NCBI RefSeq assembly: GCF_002797895.1
Contig: NZ_PGES01000001.1
Span: 5,208,001 to 5,272,000, forward strand
Source: Janthinobacterium sp. 67
GTDB taxonomy: Bacteria; Pseudomonadota; Gammaproteobacteria; Burkholderiales; Burkholderiaceae_D
Direction: 5' to 3'
Length of the DNA stretch: 64,000 nucleotides
In this document: positions 46,254 through 55,471 of the stretch, piece by piece
How the letters are laid out: each line of letters opens with the position of its first letter
How positions within the stretch are numbered: position 1 is the stretch's first letter
The notes under the pieces: generated by a model
What the model was told of the DNA's origin: nothing
Databases searched by the model: none
Seen by the model: only the letters and a program-made list of their open reading frames with translations
Position numbers and translations under genes: made by a program

Positions 46254-46735
46254 ACCATCTGACTGTACGCTGGCGAACATTGCTAGCACATTTCTATTTG
46301 GAAAGCCATTGGACTTTGCTGGCTTTTTGCGTTATACTTGAGTCATATTTACAACAGCTACACCGCGTTTCACCTTCTGCTTCGCAGTACTCCCCACTCG
46401 CTGAGTGGTGAATAATTCTTCGGGTTTTACACCCGCATCCAGTTAAAGTAGCTTGGTCGATTTTTTCTTCGGTCAAATACATTTGGTGCCATGTATTTGC
46501 ATGGCGCTAGCGTTGTTAAAAGTCCTGAACCACAGCCTCTTTTAGCACGCACACGGCACCCCGGCACCGGCCTTGGCCATCCGCTGGTCACACGCGTGTC
46601 ACCCCCTGTTTCCTGTCGCTCCCGTGCGCTTGTGCGCCGTGGCGTAGCCGACGCAACAGGGTTTGTCGATTCCCGCCGCAAGCTGGCAGCTTGCTGGGTT
46701 TCATTCCATTCGTCAAATCGAGGGAGAACCACATC
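46254..46735 (+). other. Long gene-free leader upstream of the betaine importer operon
   Basis: About 480 bases separate the terminator from proV. A likely promoter lies at 46309-46338, so about 390 bases would be transcribed leader. Hairpins within it include GTGCCATG/CATGGCGC (around 46480-46505) and GCAAGCT-GGC-AGCTTGC (46678-46694), the latter 26 bases before the AGGGAG ribosome binding site. The plus-strand frame at 46491-46958 lies mostly over proV in the wrong frame and is not a gene. Confidence 0.5.
46309..46338 (+). promoter_or_regulatory. Candidate sigma-70 promoter of proV-proW-proX
   Basis: TTGGAC (46309-46314) and TATACT (46333-46338) are 18 bases apart. It lies about 400 bases upstream of proV in otherwise gene-free DNA. 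No other convincing promoter was seen closer to proV. Confidence 0.42.
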
Positions 46736-47968
46736 GTGGCAAAACAAATCATTATCGACCATGTGTTCAAAGTGTTCGGCGACAAGCCAGAAGAAGCACT
46801 TGAACTCGTTCATCAAGGCGCCAGCAAGCAGGACATCCTGGCCAAGACCGATTGCACCATCGGCGTTTTCGACGCCACCTTTACCATTGAAGCGGGCGAA
46901 ATCTTCGTCATCATGGGCCTGTCCGGTTCGGGCAAGTCGACCCTGGTGCGCATGCTGAACCGTTTGATCGAGCCGACCGCCGGCCGCATCCTGATCGACG
47001 GCAACGACATCAATACCTTGCCGGACGCCCAGCTGCGCGCCCTGCGCCGCAAGGACATCAGCATGGTGTTCCAGTCGTTCGCGCTGCTGCCGCAAATTAC
47101 CGTGCTCGACAACACTGCCTTCGGCATGGAACTGGCCGGCATGCCAAAAGCCGAGCGCCATGCGCTGGCCCAGCAAGCGCTGGAGCAGGTTGGCCTGGAC
47201 GGCTACGGCGCCAGCTATCCCGACGAATTGTCGGGCGGCATGCAGCAGCGCGTGGGCCTGGCCCGTGCGCTGGCTTGCGATCCATCGATTTTGCTGATGG
47301 ACGAAGCGTTTTCCGCGCTCGATCCGATTATCCGTACGGAAATGCAATCGGAACTGCTGCGCCTGCAGCAAATCAAGCGCCGCACCATCGTCTTCATTTC
47401 GCATGACCTCGACGAAGCCATGCGCATCGGCGACCGCGTCGCCATCATGAAAGACGGCCACGTGGTGCAAGTGGGCACGCCGGAAGAAATCCTGCGCAAA
47501 CCGGCCAACGATTACGTGCGCAACTTCGTGCGCGGCGTCGATGCGGCGGCCGTGTTCAAGGCCAGCGATATTGCCCGCAAGAGCCAGATCGTCGTGTCCG
47601 AGTCGCCGAGCCGCGGCTCGCGCGCCGCGCTGTCGATGCTGGAAGAGCAGGATCGCGCGTTTGCCTATGTCGTCAATCCGCAGCGCAAGTTCCTCGGCGT
47701 CGTGTCGGCCGATTCGCTGCGCAGCGCGCTCGACGGCCATGTTGGTCCGCTGGGCCTGGCGCATGCCTACCTGCCCGACGTGCAGACCATCAATGCGGAC
47801 GAACCGGTCGCCGGCCTGTTCGGCCAGGTGGCGCAGCTGCCTTACGCCGTCCCCGTGGTGGCCGATGACGGCAGCTTCCGCGGCGCCATCAGCAAGACAA
47901 CCTTGCTGAAGTTCCTCGACCGCGATACGCCAGCCATTGCCGAACAACAACAGAAAGGACAAGCATGA
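46736..47968 (+). CDS. proV: Glycine betaine/L-proline ABC transporter ATP-binding protein
   Basis: 410 residues from GTG 46736, with AGGGAG nine bases before. The ATPase part carries Walker A GLSGSGKS (near 60), the Q-loop VFQSFALLP, the signature LSGGMQQR, Walker [14 protein letters not shown] and a switch His in ISHDLDEA. The C-terminal 120 residues form a CBS-domain pair, as in OpuA/ProV, which senses ionic strength. The N-terminal extension [18 protein letters not shown] is characteristic of ProV. The stop overlaps the proW start (ATGA). Confidence 0.93.
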   Translation: MAKQIIIDHVFKVFGDKPEEALELVHQGASKQDILAKTDCTIGVFDATFTIEAGEIFVIMGLSGSGKSTLVRMLNRLIEPTAGRILIDGNDINTLPDAQLRALRRKDISMVFQSFALLPQITVLDNTAFGMELAGMPKAERHALAQQALEQVGLDGYGASYPDELSGGMQQRVGLARALACDPSILLMDEAFSALDPIIRTEMQSELLRLQQIKRRTIVFISHDLDEAMRIGDRVAIMKDGHVVQVGTPEEILRKPANDYVRNFVRGVDAAAVFKASDIARKSQIVVSESPSRGSRAALSMLEEQDRAFAYVVNPQRKFLGVVSADSLRSALDGHVGPLGLAHAYLPDVQTINADEPVAGLFGQVAQLPYAVPVVADDGSFRGAISKTTLLKFLDRDTPAIAEQQQKGQA

Positions 47969-49068
47969 ATCCAAGCACCGTTTCCACAGTAGAAGCTGTT
48001 GTTGAACAGCCGGCCGCGCAAATCAATCCCTGGGCGCTGACGCCGCCGGGCGACACGTCCTGGCTGGATGCGGCCGGACCGGCCGTGCAGCCCGAACACG
48101 CGGCCTCCGGTTTTCACCTGACGCAGATTTTCGATGGCTCGCTGCCGCTGGAAAGCTGGATCAACCAGGGCCTGGGCTGGGTTGTCGCCCATTTCCGCCC
48201 ATTCTTCCAGGCCGTGCGCGCGCCGATCGACAGCGTGCTGTCCGGCGTGGAAGGCTTGCTGCTGGCGGCCCCGTCGCTGACGGTCATCGCCATCATCGGC
48301 TTGCTGGCGTGGCAATTTACCAGCCGCACCTTGGCCATCGGCACCGTGCTGGCGCTGCTGCTCGTATCGATGCTGGGCATCTGGCCGGAAGCCATGACGA
48401 CCTTGTCGCTGGTATTGACGTCGCTCGCGTTCTGCCTGGCCATCGGTTTGCCGCTCGGTATTTTCCTTGCCAGCAGCGACCGCGCGCAGAATATCCTGCG
48501 TCCCTTGCTCGACGCCATGCAGACGACGCCTGCGTTTGTTTATCTGGTGCCGGTGGTGATGCTGTTTGGTATCGGTAATGCGCCAGGCGTGATCGTGACG
48601 ATCATCTTTGCCTTGCCGCCGCTCGTGCGTTTGACCAACCTCGGTATCCGCCAGGTGCGTCCCGACCTGATCGAAGCGGCCCGCGCGTATGGCGCCTCGC
48701 CGTGGCAGTTGCTGACCCGCGTGCAGTTTCCGCTGGCCATGCCGTCCATCATGGCTGGTATCAACCAGTCGCTGATGCTGTCGCTGTCGATGGTTGTGAT
48801 CGCCTCGATGATCGCCGTTGGCGGCCTGGGCCAGATGGTATTGCGCGGCATCGGCCGCCTGGACATGGGCCTGGCAACCGTCGGTGGCCTCGGTATCGTG
48901 CTGCTGGCCATCACCCTGGACCGCTTGACGCAAGCGATGGGCCAGCCACGCCGCGGCGTGCGCCATTGGTACCAGACGGGGCCTGCCGGTTTCGTGCTGC
49001 GCCTGGTGCGCGGCAATACGGAGAAAAATAATGTTGAACAGCAAGCTACGCTGGCCAACGCACAATAA
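47965..49068 (+). CDS. proW: Glycine betaine/L-proline ABC transporter permease
   Basis: 367 residues. An N-terminal soluble segment of about 90 residues precedes a membrane part with about seven helices. The EAA loop, the permease-ATPase contact, is seen at [19 protein letters not shown] (about 235-253). The family string [21 protein letters not shown] is present near 175-195. Start overlaps the proV stop; proX follows nine bases after the stop. It forms the channel for compatible solutes across the inner membrane. Confidence 0.92.
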   Translation: MNPSTVSTVEAVVEQPAAQINPWALTPPGDTSWLDAAGPAVQPEHAASGFHLTQIFDGSLPLESWINQGLGWVVAHFRPFFQAVRAPIDSVLSGVEGLLLAAPSLTVIAIIGLLAWQFTSRTLAIGTVLALLLVSMLGIWPEAMTTLSLVLTSLAFCLAIGLPLGIFLASSDRAQNILRPLLDAMQTTPAFVYLVPVVMLFGIGNAPGVIVTIIFALPPLVRLTNLGIRQVRPDLIEAARAYGASPWQLLTRVQFPLAMPSIMAGINQSLMLSLSMVVIASMIAVGGLGQMVLRGIGRLDMGLATVGGLGIVLLAITLDRLTQAMGQPRRGVRHWYQTGPAGFVLRLVRGNTEKNNVEQQATLANAQ

Positions 49069-49077
49069 AGGAACCAC

Positions 49078-50136
49078 ATGCATCAAATTGACAATTTTAA
49101 AGTGACGCAAAAATCGCAACGCAAGTTCCAGCTGTTTTCCGCCCTGGCAATCGCCGCCATGGCCCTGACCACGAGCCTGGCCATGGCGCAGACGTCGGCC
49201 GCGTCCGCCGATGCGCTGCCCGGCAAGGGCATCAAGGTGCAGCCGCTGCAAAGCTCGATCGCGGAAGAAACCTTCCAGACCATGCTGGTCGACAAGGCCC
49301 TGGAAAAGCTCGGCTACGAAGTGCAGCCGATCAAGGAAGTGGAATATCCGACCGCGCATATCGCGATCGCCAACGGCGACGCCACCTTCATGGCCGTGCA
49401 TTGGGATCCGATGCACAAGGATTTCTATAACAACGCGGGCGGCGACGCCAAGCTGTTGCGCACGGGCCAGTATGCCGGTCCTGCCGCACAAGGTTATCTG
49501 ATCGACAAAGCGACGGCCGAGAAGTACAACATCACGAATATCGACCAGTTGCGCGACCCGAACCTGGCCAAGCTGTTCGATCACGATGGCGACGGCAAGG
49601 CCGACTTGACGGGCTGCAACCCTGGCTGGGGCTGCGAAGCGCTGATCGAAAACCACATGGATGCGTATAAATTGCGCGAAACGGTAACGCACGTGCAGGG
49701 CAGCTATGCGGCCCTGATCGCCGACACCCTGGGCCGCTACAAGCGCGGCGAACCGATTTTGTACTACACGTGGACGCCGTACTGGGTCAGCGGCGTGCTG
49801 GTGCCGGGCAAGGACGTGGTCTGGCTGAAAGTGCCGTTCTCGGCCAATCCGGAGAAAGTAAACACGCGTCTGGACAATGGCAGCGATTACGGCTTTGCCG
49901 TCAACACGGCGCGCATCGTGTCGAACAAGGCCTGGGCCGAGAAAAACCCGGCGGCAGCCAAGCTGTTCGAAGTGATGCAGCTGCCCGTGGCCGACATCAA
50001 TGCGCAGAACGAGCGCATGCGCCGCGGCGAAAACACGCAAGCCGATATCGCACGCCATACGGCTGGCTGGATCAAGTTCCACCAGCAAAAGTTTGACGGC
50101 TGGATCGCGCAAGCGCTGGCGGCGGCGAAAAAGTAA
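49078..50136 (+). CDS. proX: Glycine betaine/L-proline-binding protein ProX
   Basis: 352 residues with a signal peptide after a short basic lead (cleavage near AMAQT, residue 39). Aromatic residues for a quaternary-amine binding box are visible: Trp in [18 protein letters not shown] and [17 protein letters not shown] precedes the ATG. It delivers glycine betaine, and more weakly proline, to ProWV. A strong terminator follows 24 bases after the stop, closing the operon. Osmotic induction is expected from the family but not visible here. Confidence 0.92.
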   Translation: MHQIDNFKVTQKSQRKFQLFSALAIAAMALTTSLAMAQTSAASADALPGKGIKVQPLQSSIAEETFQTMLVDKALEKLGYEVQPIKEVEYPTAHIAIANGDATFMAVHWDPMHKDFYNNAGGDAKLLRTGQYAGPAAQGYLIDKATAEKYNITNIDQLRDPNLAKLFDHDGDGKADLTGCNPGWGCEALIENHMDAYKLRETVTHVQGSYAALIADTLGRYKRGEPILYYTWTPYWVSGVLVPGKDVVWLKVPFSANPEKVNTRLDNGSDYGFAVNTARIVSNKAWAEKNPAAAKLFEVMQLPVADINAQNERMRRGENTQADIARHTAGWIKFHQQKFDGWIAQALAAAKK

Positions 50137-50159
50137 GTTCTAGCACCGTTTCAACATGA

Positions 50160-50190
50160 AAAAGTGGCTACCATTTTGGTAGCCACTTTT
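50160..50190. terminator. Bidirectional terminator after proX
   Basis: A fourteen-base perfect stem (AAAAGTGGCTACCA with TGGTAGCCACTTTT) and a three-base loop. A- and T-runs on both sides let it serve proX on the plus strand and the GNAT gene on the minus strand. Confidence 0.85.
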
Positions 50191-50227
50191 GCGTTAACGG
50201 CCTGTTTTGGTGGTTTTTGGTGAGTTT

Positions 50228-50698
50228 TTAGCCGTTTTCGGCCAGTTTCAGGTGCAAAATGGGGAAAGGCTGGCCGAACGGGTCGCGTTCGGAGCGGCTT
50301 TCCCCGATAAAGCCCAGGTGGCTGTAAAAGCCATGCGCTTGCGTGTTGTGTTCATTGACGTCGACGGCCGTGGCGCCCAGGGCGGCGATGGCGTGCCGTA
50401 CCAGCGCGCGGCCGGCGCCGCTGCCGCGCTGGTCGGGATGCACGAACAGCATCTCGATCCTGGCGTGTTCGACGCACAGGAAGGCATAGGCGACGCCGTC
50501 ATCGGCGCGCAGCACGTGCAGCAGGCGTTCGGCCATCACCCTGGCCAGCTCGTCGCGGACGAAGGGCTCCAGGAAGGCGATATCGCTATCGGCGAGGAAA
50601 TCGTGGGTGGCGCGTACGGACAGGTGCCAGACATCGAACAAGCGGGGCAGGTCGGTGGCATGGGCCACGGAAACCAGGGAATTCGGTGATGGTGTCAT
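50228..50698 (-). CDS. GNAT-family N-acetyltransferase
   Basis: 156 residues with the GNAT fold: acetyl-CoA binding motif HPDQRGSGAGRALV (about 91-104) and the late NTQAHGFYSHLGF (about 118-130). The start VAHATDLPRLFDVWHLSVRATHDFL resembles YjaB-type acetyltransferases that act on small molecules or protein N-termini. The substrate is unknown. It is downstream of the acyl-CoA-binding protein gene with a hairpin between. Confidence 0.84.
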   Translation of the reverse strand: MTPSPNSLVSVAHATDLPRLFDVWHLSVRATHDFLADSDIAFLEPFVRDELARVMAERLLHVLRADDGVAYAFLCVEHARIEMLFVHPDQRGSGAGRALVRHAIAALGATAVDVNEHNTQAHGFYSHLGFIGESRSERDPFGQPFPILHLKLAENG

Positions 50699-50710
50699 GC
50701 AGAAATTATA

Positions 50711-50734
50711 CTGCCCCGGAAGGCGCCGGGGCAG
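50711..50734 (-). terminator. Hairpin terminator after the acyl-CoA-binding protein gene
   Basis: CTGCCCCGG and CCGGGGCAG form a nine-base perfect stem with a six-base loop, ten bases downstream of the acyl-CoA-binding protein stop (50745). The following minus-strand bases are AT-rich, but not a clean T-run. Confidence 0.45.
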
Positions 50735-50744
50735 GGAGGGACGA

Positions 50745-50999
50745 TCAGTCCTTCAAGTCTTCGATCAGGTCGATGTATTGTTGCTGCGCATCTTCCTTCG
50801 AAGTGCCGGCCAGGGCCGCCCAGGCGTCGAACTTGGCGCGATTGACGAAGTCGGTCATGCCAGGACGCTCGCCCGTGGCGTCACCGCTCGACGCTTGCTT
50901 GAACAAGGCGTAGATTTTCAACAAGGTCATATTGTCCGGACGCTCGGACAGGGTCTTGGAATCGAGCTGCGCTTGTTCGAATTGCTCTTGTAAACTCAT
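50745..50999 (-). CDS. Acyl-CoA-binding protein
   Basis: 84 residues, the usual length of the four-helix family. Conserved residues are visible: FEQAQLDSKTLSERPDNMTLLKIYALFKQASSGD (shown in part by its ends FEQAQ and YALFKQASSGD), RPGMTDFVNRAKFDAW and the final DAQQQYIDLIEDL. It binds long-chain acyl-CoA esters in the cytoplasm. AGGAGCC lies upstream of the ATG. Bacterial copies are less common than eukaryotic ones but known in this group. Confidence 0.91.
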   Translation of the reverse strand: MSLQEQFEQAQLDSKTLSERPDNMTLLKIYALFKQASSGDATGERPGMTDFVNRAKFDAWAALAGTSKEDAQQQYIDLIEDLKD

Positions 51000-51135
51000 G
51001 ATGGCTCCTGTGTGCTGATGGAATCGCTGGAAAAGTGCGGCAGGCCCGGCGGAGTGGCCACCGTGCGTGCTGCAGTGCCTGACATCATAGTGAAAAAAGG
51101 GCGCCGTGCATTAGAGGACACCCTCAAAACAAAAA

Positions 51136-51163
51136 CGCCGCCGCTGAGTGAACAGGGGCGGCG
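51136..51163 (-). terminator. Possible terminator of the FKBP gene
   Basis: CGCCGCC (51136-51142) pairs with GGCGGCG (51157-51163) across a 14-base loop. The A-rich run before it becomes a T-rich run on the minus strand. It lies 36 bases beyond the FKBP stop. Confidence 0.45.
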
Positions 51164-51198
51164 CCTGGCGCGGTCGTTGGAGCGCAGCCTTCAGCTTC

Positions 51199-51555
51199 TT
51201 ATACGCCCAGCAGTTCGACGTCGAAAATCAGGGTGGCGTTCGGTGGAATCACGCCGCCGGCGCCGCGCGCGCCATAGCCCAGTGCCGCAGGGATGATCAG
51301 CTGGCGCTTGCCGCCCACTTTCATGCCCTGCACGCCTTCGTCCCAACCCTGGATGACGCGGCCGGCGCCCAGCGGGAATTCGAATGGATCGTTGCGGTCC
51401 TTGCTCGAGTCAAATTTTGAACCGGCGCTGCCGTCGTCGTTTTGCAGCCAGCCCGTGTAATGCACGACAACATTGTTGCCGGCTTGCGCTTCAGCGCCTT
51501 CGCCAACGACGGTATCGATGTATTGCAGGCCGGAAGCGGTAGTGGTGGTGGTCAT
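51199..51555 (-). CDS. FKBP-type peptidyl-prolyl cis-trans isomerase
   Basis: 118 residues from ATG 51555, with AAGGA upstream; longer upstream frames are non-coding. The FKBP domain is complete: VVVHYTGWLQ, KFDSSKDRNDPFEFPLGAGRVIQGWDEG (in part), GVQGMKVGGKRQLIIPAALGYG and IPPNATLIFDVELL. Residues that form the active site (Tyr, Phe, Asp, Trp, Phe) are conserved. There is no signal peptide, so it is a cytoplasmic folding helper. Confidence 0.92.
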   Translation of the reverse strand: MTTTTTASGLQYIDTVVGEGAEAQAGNNVVVHYTGWLQNDDGSAGSKFDSSKDRNDPFEFPLGAGRVIQGWDEGVQGMKVGGKRQLIIPAALGYGARGAGGVIPPNATLIFDVELLGV

Positions 51556-51751
51556 GATAATCCTTGTGTAGGCGATGAAAGCTTCAGATTGTAGAGCAAT
51601 GAGTTGCAAAGCGCCATTCCAGGCCCGGTGCGGGAAAAAGGGATAATTTCGGCGATGTGTGGCTGCCGCTCGCATTTAAGGGGGGATTTCACACAATAAA
51701 TACAGTGTTCCACGTAAAATGCATGTTTTGTATTTAACAGTGATTTCTTCC

Positions 51752-52723
51752 ATGTTCCGCAGTCTACGCCGCCTTGTTTTTTCCTCGCTGTGCCTGGTTT
51801 CCGCAATATCGACGGCGCAAGCCGAAGTGGTGGTGGTGCTCAATTCCCGTGATGCTACGGTGCAACTGCTGGACCAGAAAACCTATGCTCCCCTGTCCAC
51901 CTTTGCCGTCGGCAAGGAACCGCACCATCTGATGGAAACGCCCGATGGCAAGTCGCTGATCGTCGCCAGTTCCGTCGGCAATGAGCTGATTTTCCTCGAC
52001 CCCGTGTCGGGCCAGATCCAGCGCCGCATCAGCAACATCCTCGACCCGTACCAGATCGGCTTTTCGCCGGACCAGAAGTGGTTCATCTCGAATTCGCTGC
52101 GCCTGGACCGCATCGACCTGTACCGCTACGACGGCAAGAACCTGACCCTGGCCAAGCGCATCGCGCTGCCGAAACTGCCCAGCCACATGGCGTTCACGGC
52201 CGACAGCACCATGGCTTTCATTACGCAGCAGGGCAGCAACCAGGTCAGCGCCATCGACCTGGCCACGCAAACCGTCAAATGGACGATGCCCGTCGGCCCC
52301 GCGCCGGCCGGCATCACGATGACGCCCGATGGCAAGCATTTGCTCGTCGGTATCATGGGCAGCGATTACGTGGAAGTGATCGACTGGCGCACGCAAAAGA
52401 CCGTCAAGCGCATCAAGGCGGGCGCCGGCACGCACAATTTCCGCGCGCTCGGAGACAACCGCATGACGTTCGTCTCGAACCGCGTGTCGAACACGATCAA
52501 CATCATCGACCAGCAAACCCTGGAAAACGTGGGCACCATCAATGTGCCGGGCGGCCCCGATTGCATGGAAATCACGCCGGACGGCAAGACCATGTGGGTG
52601 ACCCTGCGCTGGATCAAGAAAGTGGCCGTGATCGACCTGACCACGCGCAAGGTCATCAAGACGATACCGGTGGGCCGCTCGCCCCATGGCGTGTATTTCG
52701 CCACCCACTCGCCGCGCATGTAA
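51752..52723 (+). CDS. YncE-like beta-propeller protein, exported
   Basis: 323 residues from ATG 51752 (a signal peptide follows, MFRSLRRLVFSSLCLVSAIS, cleaved near AQA); ATG 51719 in frame adds eleven residues. The mature part is built of about seven repeats of the form TPDGKxLxVxxxxxxxxxVID, typical of the seven-bladed YncE/surface-layer-like propellers. No catalytic residues are evident; such proteins usually bind partners or ligands. Its stop overlaps an ATG of the deacetylase-like gene, placing it at the head of a five-gene cluster. Confidence 0.8.
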   Translation: MFRSLRRLVFSSLCLVSAISTAQAEVVVVLNSRDATVQLLDQKTYAPLSTFAVGKEPHHLMETPDGKSLIVASSVGNELIFLDPVSGQIQRRISNILDPYQIGFSPDQKWFISNSLRLDRIDLYRYDGKNLTLAKRIALPKLPSHMAFTADSTMAFITQQGSNQVSAIDLATQTVKWTMPVGPAPAGITMTPDGKHLLVGIMGSDYVEVIDWRTQKTVKRIKAGAGTHNFRALGDNRMTFVSNRVSNTINIIDQQTLENVGTINVPGGPDCMEITPDGKTMWVTLRWIKKVAVIDLTTRKVIKTIPVGRSPHGVYFATHSPRM

Positions 52724-52734
52724 TGGCGGGTGTG

Positions 52735-53577
52735 ATGATGAAACGCTTCATTTTCGCGGGCCATGCGCCCGCCATGCTGCTGTGCGCCAGCGCCATGCTG
52801 TCGCCCGCGCATGCCGCCGCGCCGGCACCGGCAGCACAGCCCCCAACCGCATCTTCCGCCCCGGCCGCCTGCAAGGGCACCATCTACATGACCTTCGACA
52901 CGGGCAGCCAGTCGCAAGCGCAACTGATCGCCGACGTGCTCAATCGACGCCATGTGAAGGCGACCTTCTTCCTGGCCAACGAAAAGACGACGCGCGGCGA
53001 CTATTCGCTCGACCCCTCTTGGGCGCAGTACTGGAAAGCCCGGGTCGCCGAAGGCCATGCGTTCGGCACGCATACGTTCGACCACGTGTACTGGAAGAAG
53101 GATCTGGCCAACGGCTTGATCCAGGTCAAGCCCCAGTTCGGCAAGGATGGCGGCAAGCTGGCCTCGTTTAGCGATAAACAGTTCTGCGAGGAATTGCGCC
53201 GCGTCGATACGCGCTTCCAGGAGCTGACCGGCCGCAAGCTCGACCCATTCTGGCGCGCGCCGGGCGGCTACACGTCGCCGCGCACCCTGGCGGCCGGCAG
53301 CGCTTGCGGCTACCAGCACGCGGGCTGGGCGCCAGCGGGCTACTCGGGTGATGAGCTGCCCAGCGACAAGTATCCGAACGCCATGCTGCTGAGAAAAGCG
53401 CTGGCGAACTTGCGCAGCGGCGACATTTTCATTTCGCACATGGGCATCTGGTCGCGCAAGGATGCGTGGGCACCGGCCAACCTCGATGCCTTGATTTCCG
53501 GCTTGCAAGACAAAGGATTCTGCTTTGCCACCCTGCGCGAGCATCCTGCCTACGCGCAAAAGAAGGGCCAGCCATGA
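52735..53577 (+). CDS. Polysaccharide deacetylase-like (NodB) protein with altered motif 1
   Basis: 280 residues from ATG 52735; an ATG at 52723 overlapping the previous stop is in frame. A signal peptide ends near residue 28 (AHAAA). NodB motif 1 reads TFDTGS: the catalytic Asp55 remains but the second, metal-binding Asp of TFDDG is Thr56. Motif 2 THTFDH (His113, His117) and motif 3 WRAPGG (Arg174) are intact. It probably deacetylates a cell-envelope polysaccharide or peptidoglycan sugar, with modified metal binding, or has lost activity. The stop overlaps the next start (ATGA). Confidence 0.78.
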   Translation: MMKRFIFAGHAPAMLLCASAMLSPAHAAAPAPAAQPPTASSAPAACKGTIYMTFDTGSQSQAQLIADVLNRRHVKATFFLANEKTTRGDYSLDPSWAQYWKARVAEGHAFGTHTFDHVYWKKDLANGLIQVKPQFGKDGGKLASFSDKQFCEELRRVDTRFQELTGRKLDPFWRAPGGYTSPRTLAAGSACGYQHAGWAPAGYSGDELPSDKYPNAMLLRKALANLRSGDIFISHMGIWSRKDAWAPANLDALISGLQDKGFCFATLREHPAYAQKKGQP

Positions 53578-54614
53578 TGGCCGCCGACATCCTCGGCTTC
53601 GTCACGCCCGTGATCGATGCCGTGGTCGACGCCTTTGGCGTGGCGCAAGGCTGGCTGTTCCAGACTATCGTCAATCCGCTCGTGTATCACCTGGGCTTTG
53701 GCGAATTCACGGAAGAAGCGTTCGAGGGCACGGAATGGCTGCTGATCGGCTTGTGCGAACTGGTGCTGCTGTTTCTCGTACTGCGCCCGCTCGAGGCCCT
53801 GATTCCCGCGCAAAAGATCACGGATCCGCGCGCCCGCTGGAACGATTTCATTTACACGGTGCTGCACCGGATCGGCCTGTTTTCCGTGCTGGTGTTTTTC
53901 ACGCTCGATCCGCTGATGGATGCGCTGGCGGGCGCCTTGCGTTTCGATGACATCCATCCCTTGAACCTGGAATCGCTGTTGCCCGGCATCAGCCCCTTGC
54001 TCAGTTTTATCATTTATTTTGTGATACTGGACTTCGTCGATTATTGCTACCATCGGGCTTCGCACCACTTCGGCTGGTGGTGGGGCTTGCACAGCCTGCA
54101 CCACAGTCAGCAAAACATGAATCTGTGGAGCGACGACCGCAACCACCTGCTCGACGACTTTCTGCGCGACGTGGTGATGGCCCTGGTGGCGCTCGGCATC
54201 GGCGTGCCGCCGGGCCAGTACGTGTTGCTGGTGTCGATTTCGCGCATCCTGCAAAGCTTGCAGCATGCGAATGTGAGGATACACTTCGGCCGCATCGGCG
54301 AGCGGCTGTTGATCTCGCCCCGTTTCCACCGCACGCACCATGCGATCGGCGTGGGGCACGAATCGAAAGGCAAGGGCAGCATGGGCGGTTGCAACTTCGG
54401 CGTCGTCTTGCCGATTTGGGATATGCTGCTGGGCACCGCGAATTTCTCGGCCGGCTATGCGCGCACGGGCGTGCGCGACCAGCTGGCCCGCATCGACAGC
54501 AAGGGCATGGGCCGGCCGGGACGCAACTATGGCCGCGGCTTCTGGCAGCAGCAATGGCTGGGCCTGCGCCGCATGGTGGAATTTGCAAGAATCAAACGAA
54601 AAGGACGCCGTTGA
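53574..54614 (+). CDS. Sterol desaturase/fatty acid hydroxylase family membrane protein
   Basis: 346 residues from ATG 53574, overlapping the previous stop. There are about four to five membrane helices. The histidine clusters of di-iron membrane hydroxylases are present: HRASHH, HSLHHS and HRTHH, with DRNH between (about 158-265). The family hydroxylates or desaturates lipids. No specific substrate can be named. It is followed by the EI24 gene with a one-base overlap (TGATG), so both are translated together. The cluster suggests envelope lipid modification. Confidence 0.83.
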   Translation: MMAADILGFVTPVIDAVVDAFGVAQGWLFQTIVNPLVYHLGFGEFTEEAFEGTEWLLIGLCELVLLFLVLRPLEALIPAQKITDPRARWNDFIYTVLHRIGLFSVLVFFTLDPLMDALAGALRFDDIHPLNLESLLPGISPLLSFIIYFVILDFVDYCYHRASHHFGWWWGLHSLHHSQQNMNLWSDDRNHLLDDFLRDVVMALVALGIGVPPGQYVLLVSISRILQSLQHANVRIHFGRIGERLLISPRFHRTHHAIGVGHESKGKGSMGGCNFGVVLPIWDMLLGTANFSAGYARTGVRDQLARIDSKGMGRPGRNYGRGFWQQQWLGLRRMVEFARIKRKGRR

Positions 54615-55441
54615 TGCGTAATGTGTTGAATTCGTATGGCCGCGCCTTGCTGTCGCAATTGCATGGCCGGATATTGCTGCTGAGCGTGGCGCCATTCATC
54701 CTGTCGCTGGTGCTGTGGGGCGGCCTGTTGTACGTGGGCCTGCAGCCGCTGATCGACAGCCTGCATGCGCTGTTCACGCAATACGATTTCTTCCGCACCA
54801 GCGGCCAGGTGCTGTCCACCTTTGGCCTGGGCACGCTGAAGGCCGTCATCGTGCCGCTGATCGCCATGTTCATGCTGCTGCCGCTGATGATCCTGACGGC
54901 GCTGATCTTCATGGGCCTGTTTGCTATGCCGGCCATCGCCCGCCACGTGGGCGGGCGGCACTATCCGCAACTGGACAAGAAGCATGGCGGCAGCCTGCTC
55001 GGCAGCGTCGGCACCTCGCTGGCCACCTTTTTGCTGTTTATTATCGCCTGGGTCATCCTGCTGCCCCTGTACGCGTTTCCGCCTGCCGCCCTGGTGGGGC
55101 AAGCCGTGCTGTGGGGCTGGCTGACCTATCGCGTAATGGCGTATGACGCCATGGCCGACTACGCCAGCGCGGAAGAGCGCCACGCCATCATGCGCGAACA
55201 GCGCTGGCCCCTGCTGGCCATCGGCATGGTGTCCGGCGTGGCTGGCGCCGTGCCGGGCATGCTGTGGATGGGCGGCGTCATGGCCGTGGTGTTCTTTCCC
55301 TTCCTGGCGGCGTTCGCCATCTGGCTGTATGTGCTGATCTTTATTTTTACGGGTCTGTGGTTCCAGTATTACTGCCTGGAAGCACTGTCGCGTTTGCGGG
55401 GCGTACGCGGCATGACCGACGTGGCGCCAGCGGACGCTTGA
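54614..55441 (+). CDS. EI24 domain-containing membrane protein
   Basis: 275 residues, ATG 54614 overlapping the preceding stop by one base. About six hydrophobic segments are visible (near 22-45, 75-105, 132-155, 157-170, 200-230 and 232-255), matching the EI24/CysZ-like fold. The family includes CysZ sulfate channels, but CysZ signature residues were not checked. Its role in this operon is unknown. The CinA-like gene follows 30 bases later. Confidence 0.72.
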   Translation: MRNVLNSYGRALLSQLHGRILLLSVAPFILSLVLWGGLLYVGLQPLIDSLHALFTQYDFFRTSGQVLSTFGLGTLKAVIVPLIAMFMLLPLMILTALIFMGLFAMPAIARHVGGRHYPQLDKKHGGSLLGSVGTSLATFLLFIIAWVILLPLYAFPPAALVGQAVLWGWLTYRVMAYDAMADYASAEERHAIMREQRWPLLAIGMVSGVAGAVPGMLWMGGVMAVVFFPFLAAFAIWLYVLIFIFTGLWFQYYCLEALSRLRGVRGMTDVAPADA

Positions 55442-55471
55442 GTATTTTATCGAATTCTACGAGGGAGCTTC

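Noticed and set aside
47842..50112. Minus-strand frame of about 756 codons across proV/proW/proX
   Set aside because: It is antisense to three recognised transporter genes and has the same shadow composition.
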